Part shown: piece by piece, positions 33,801-35,851 of the stretch | Layout of the letters: each line of letters starts with the position of its first letter | How positions within the stretch are numbered: the stretch's first letter is position 1 | Source of the DNA: Clostridia bacterium | GTDB lineage: Bacteria; Bacillota; Clostridia; Oscillospirales; Acutalibacteraceae | DNA: 35,851 nucleotides | NCBI GenBank assembly: GCA_024404095.1 | Contig: JAKSQO010000033.1 | Span: 1-35,851 of the forward strand | Reading direction: 5' to 3' | Made by a program: the position numbers and the translations under genes | Notes under the pieces: model-generated | What the model saw: the letters and a program-made list of their open reading frames with translations, nothing else | The model's database searches: none | What the model was told of the DNA's origin: nothing

Positions 33801-35851
33801 TCCTGTTGATGCAAACGGAAATGTTACAGAGAACAAGACAATCTTCCAGCAGGCTGACGTTGACGCTATGACAACGGCTCTTAACAATGCTATTGCAGGT
33901 CTTAAGCCGAACGGTGCGGACTTCTCAGACCTTGAGGCAGCACTCGCAACAGTTCCTTCAGACGAGGATCTTGAGAACGAGAACCTCTATGTTCCCGAGA
34001 CAGTAGTAGCAGTTAATGTTGCAGTAATCGAGGCTAATGCAGCTCTTGATTCACGTGAGGATTACACAGTAGAGGATCAGGCTGATATCGACGCACTTGC
34101 TAAGGCAGTTCGCGATGCAGTTGCAGGTCTTAGGTATCTCGGTGCTGACTATGATGCACTTCTTGCAGAAATGCTCAATGTTCCCGCAGATCTTTCAATC
34201 TACACAGCAGATTCAGTAAGCGCTCTTAATGCAGCTCTTGCAGCTATCCCGAAGGATGCAGAGGGTAAAGTTCTTCAGAACAAGACAATTCTTGAGCAGG
34301 GTGAAGTTGACGCTCTTACATCAAATCTTCACAATGCTATCGCAGGTCTTACACCTGACATGGCAGACTACACAGCAGTAGACGCAGCTATCGCAGCAGC
34401 AGACGCTGAGACAGCTAAGGGTATCTACACAGACGATTCAGTTGCAGCAGTTACAGCAGCTAAGGATGCAGTAGTTCGCGGCAAGTATGCTAAGGATCAG
34501 GCAGATGTTGACGCAATGGCACAGGCTATTGATGATGCTGTTAAGGCACTTCAGGAGAAGGGTCTTGACCTCACATCATACAATGCAGCAGTTGCTCGCA
34601 TTCCGGCAGACCTTTCAATCTACACAGCGGCTTCTGTAAACGCTATGAACGATGCTAAGGCAGCAGCTGATATGTTCAAGTCACTTAACAACAAGATTAC
34701 AAAGCAGGATGACTTTGAAATCGCTGTAAAGGCACTTGATGATGCTATCACTGCTCTTGAACTCAACGCAGCTGATTATTCACTTGTTGAAGAGTATAAG
34801 ACAGAAGCTTCAAAGCTTGTTAAGGCAAACTATGTTGACTTCTCAGCAGTAGACGCAGCTATCGCAGCAGTTGTTTACGACCTTCCCGGCACACAGCAGG
34901 CAGACGTAGACGCAATGGCACAGGCTATCCGTGATGCTATTGACGCTCTCGTTGAAAAGCCGCTTGATCTTACAAATTACAATGCAGCAGTTGCTTCTGT
35001 TCCCACAGACCTTGAGCTTCGTACAGATGCTTCTGTAGCAGCTATGAATGCAGCTAAGGATGCAGCAGACGCATTCAAGGCAGACGAAAACACAAATAAG
35101 ATTTCTAAGCAGGCTCAGTTTGATGCACTTGTTGCAACATACGCAACTGCAATTGAAAATCTTGAATACAAGCCCGCTGATTACAGCGCACTTGATGCTC
35201 TTGTAGAAGAGGTTGAGGCTCTCAATCCTGATGATTACGAAAACTATGACGAAATCTACTGGGGTTACCTCAATGATTATATCTACAGCACAGTAGCTGA
35301 TAACCATGACTTCGACATCACAAAGCAGAGCGACGTTGACGCTATGGTAGATGAGCTTCAGAGCTACATTGATATGCTTATCGGTCTTCCCGCTGACTGG
35401 TCAGCAGTTGACGCTAAGGTTGCAGAAGCTGAGGCTGAAATTGCTAAGGGCATCTACACAGATGATTCTGTTGCAGCTCTTCAGGATGTTCTTGACAGCA
35501 TTGACCGTACTCTCGACAGAGCACATCAGGCTGATATTGATGCATACGTTCCTGTAATCGACGATGCACTTAACAACATTCTTACTCTTAAGGATGCTGA
35601 TTACACAGAGCTTGAGGCACTTATTGATTATGTAAATACTCTTGCTGATAACTTCGGCGTTGACGAGGACGGCACAGTATTTGTAAACTTCGATGACATT
35701 TACTGGACATACATCTTTGAGTTCGTTGAAGGTGTCGGAGATTACTATGGCCTTAAGGCTGACCAGCAGAGCGTTGTTGACGGCCTTACAGCACAGCTTC
35801 AGAGCTATGTTGATATGCTCGAAACAGAAGGCGGCGACGAACCCGCAGTTG
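30820..35851 (+). CDS. Giant secreted protein with FIVAR-like helical repeats (5' part, open at window end)
   Basis: The first 1677 codons of a gene that continues past the window; no stop is met in frame. The ATG at 30820 follows a strong aggaggt site. Residues 1-31 are a signal peptide (MANSRRVL, a hydrophobic core, then ASA|VV). Residues about 32-470 form a Tyr/Ser/Thr/Gly-rich region that I do not recognise, with likely beta structure. From residue 508 on come about sixteen repeats of 65-85 residues, typically ADYTAVDAAIA...IYTDDSVAA...QADVDAMAQAIDDAVKAL, which fit the FIVAR family of three-helix modules found in adhesins and cell-wall enzymes. The protein is acidic and Ala/Asp-rich, with almost no cysteine. 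It is probably a cell-surface fibre or adhesin; the anchor or catalytic part must lie downstream. Codon use resembles highly expressed genes. Confidence 0.85.
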   Translation, partial: MANSRRVLSVVLSIVMVLTIIPMGLFSTASAVVAANDAVLDTATSLDNGTGKLVTPIVTLVSTPVFRIANSGNVFLGGNTLVPATDSGLPEITGNYTSQYYAGETPHGYTVVLTSDKVLAGTPSLGCSVPGVTISAPVKSGNTYTWTITNGSASFSVGEVQFTADYTYSYTDSLSGKSVTTQYNAYSSSYAENVTNGAGMLLYRTRKAAGTAHEREHMKFLHRILGANTYASFTGGSTAYEAGYFNFVSNGWQSGSYVGMHYKDGDNDSSDGTEYYSSGLDRRALATTYVDRDGSAGAPLSRNNLRYSFYEAENRSNYKRYVRGLIVIPGLSGFNVDTTHNNAAGTQIGLDEITSGIEVNGNSETHFNMTGSTYNDAATQAENGNLVSQYTVIGNAGTTYSKTDRISNSKIGVSLEIQSYDKSELRAFLNELLCTDQYEPTSPALDSGIGINPQGSQNTNWYKAGFSSYIDALHAAQRIIAKPDTNQNEIDLAYTNLETAVAGLEVREADTTQLDLALAEFAQKDASKYTDDAWNAVLDAYDAAVATDGYSVFYQCAVDKAVDDLNKALAALENNYAEADWSEVDELIEVYEELGADAFAGSTFKYTTDSWNLLRDAVTYAQNEKDSGNYKVTEQALIHAMAVAIADAIDGLQPAGADYTAYDAQVARYNDTVLPQKAAIEASLAAAGIDLATLGIANIYDATSWKRVQANLNIDRDYKYYEQEDVDDYTAALKKAIDNLTLVNAVYAGVDDALELADAEDSSWYTAESWAVLEDAVGAVVEGYKIDKQPEVNAMAQAILDALDGLEEADANYDEFDRLAAIVDGLDASIYTEDSYNAVVAAVDNIYNNHYNHTAKEQAVLNTEVAKIQTAINALVELPADYTAVDAAIARWNNFADKDKYTAASVAEVGRVIGLVDRTKKISQQAAVDKMAEDINAAIDNLQAKPADYSALKTALQNAKAEVTKQNSFAANNGGKGFYTADSFAALTAAVAAVPVDANGNVTENKTIFQQADVDAMTTALNNAIAGLKPNGADFSDLEAALATVPSDEDLENENLYVPETVVAVNVAVIEANAALDSREDYTVEDQADIDALAKAVRDAVAGLRYLGADYDALLAEMLNVPADLSIYTADSVSALNAALAAIPKDAEGKVLQNKTILEQGEVDALTSNLHNAIAGLTPDMADYTAVDAAIAAADAETAKGIYTDDSVAAVTAAKDAVVRGKYAKDQADVDAMAQAIDDAVKALQEKGLDLTSYNAAVARIPADLSIYTAASVNAMNDAKAAADMFKSLNNKITKQDDFEIAVKALDDAITALELNAADYSLVEEYKTEASKLVKANYVDFSAVDAAIAAVVYDLPGTQQADVDAMAQAIRDAIDALVEKPLDLTNYNAAVASVPTDLELRTDASVAAMNAAKDAADAFKADENTNKISKQAQFDALVATYATAIENLEYKPADYSALDALVEEVEALNPDDYENYDEIYWGYLNDYIYSTVADNHDFDITKQSDVDAMVDELQSYIDMLIGLPADWSAVDAKVAEAEAEIAKGIYTDDSVAALQDVLDSIDRTLDRAHQADIDAYVPVIDDALNNILTLKDADYTELEALIDYVNTLADNFGVDEDGTVFVNFDDIYWTYIFEFVEGVGDYYGLKADQQSVVDGLTAQLQSYVDMLETEGGDEPAV
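32341..35825 (+). repeat. Tandem array of about sixteen FIVAR-like coding repeats
   Basis: Repeats start near 32341, 32549, 32791, 33052, 33250, 33457, 33658, 33916, 34144, 34363, 34564, 34768, 34966, 35176, 35392 and 35599. Units are 200-260 nt. Most begin with codons for Ala-Asp-Tyr and carry an I-Y-T-x-D-S motif and a Q-A-D-V-D-A motif. DNA identity is low overall but with long local matches, for example 27 identical bases at 34373-34399 and 34844-34870. Confidence 0.8.

Noticed and set aside
34843..35307. 154-codon Cys-rich open frame antisense to the FIVAR repeats
   Set aside because: Cysteine and valine runs come from reading GCA/GCT-rich alanine codons on the other strand.
32341..35851. 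CRISPR or satellite array
   Set aside because: The repeats are long, divergent and in frame with a protein; there are no short exact repeats with unique spacers.

Overview
The window looks like a chromosomal segment of an anaerobic, endospore-forming Firmicute of the class Clostridia, probably a gut or rumen Ruminococcaceae/Oscillospiraceae-type bacterium. This is inferred from the gene set: acetate kinase, SpoVAD, short Firmicutes-type RpoB/RpoC, a permuted GH3 glucosidase of the kind known from Ruminococcus and Butyrivibrio, and a GPH-transporter/GH31 pair. Consensus TTGACA-N17-TATAAT promoters, TTG starts and GC-stem/U-run terminators also fit. No tRNA, rRNA, CRISPR array or insertion sequence was seen.

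Layout. 1-108: the end of an upstream terminator and a bidirectional terminator. 109-4736 (minus): an AT-rich four-gene sugar-nucleotide operon of a glycosyltransferase followed by capE, capF and capG, which together make UDP-N-acetyl-L-fucosamine for a surface polysaccharide. 4768-5964 (minus): tmcAL, the tRNA(Met) cytidine acetate ligase, divergent from ackA (6064-7269), which is tightly coupled to a UPF0178/YaiI gene. 7760-10599 (plus): a Gfo/Idh/MocA oxidoreductase and a secreted PHP-domain protein. 10676-18378: rpoB and rpoC with their own consensus promoter, a structured leader and a strong terminator, not preceded by rplJ-rplL. 18404-19756: a MATE exporter. 19804-21087: spoVAD behind a sigma-G-like promoter, with a small membrane-protein gene overlapping its end. 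21102-24660: a GPH-family sugar symporter overlapping a GH31 glycosidase.

24723-29660 (minus): a domain-permuted GH3 glycosidase, then after 9 nt a gene for an EF-G/TetM-like GTPase whose C-terminus is a YacP/Rae1-type NYN endonuclease domain. The GH3 gene diverges from a ThuA-like gene (29772-30500) with back-to-back promoters. 30727-35851 (plus): a strong promoter and the first 1677 codons of a very large secreted protein with about sixteen FIVAR-like helical repeats, running off the window.

How the parts relate: two loci (GPH+GH31; GH3/ThuA) and the Gfo/Idh gene point to uptake and breakdown of plant-type oligosaccharides, with fermentation to acetate through AckA. The capsule genes and giant repeat protein concern the cell surface. 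The most interesting object is the ribosomal-GTPase/NYN fusion, which suggests a factor that brings an mRNA endonuclease domain to the ribosomal A site.
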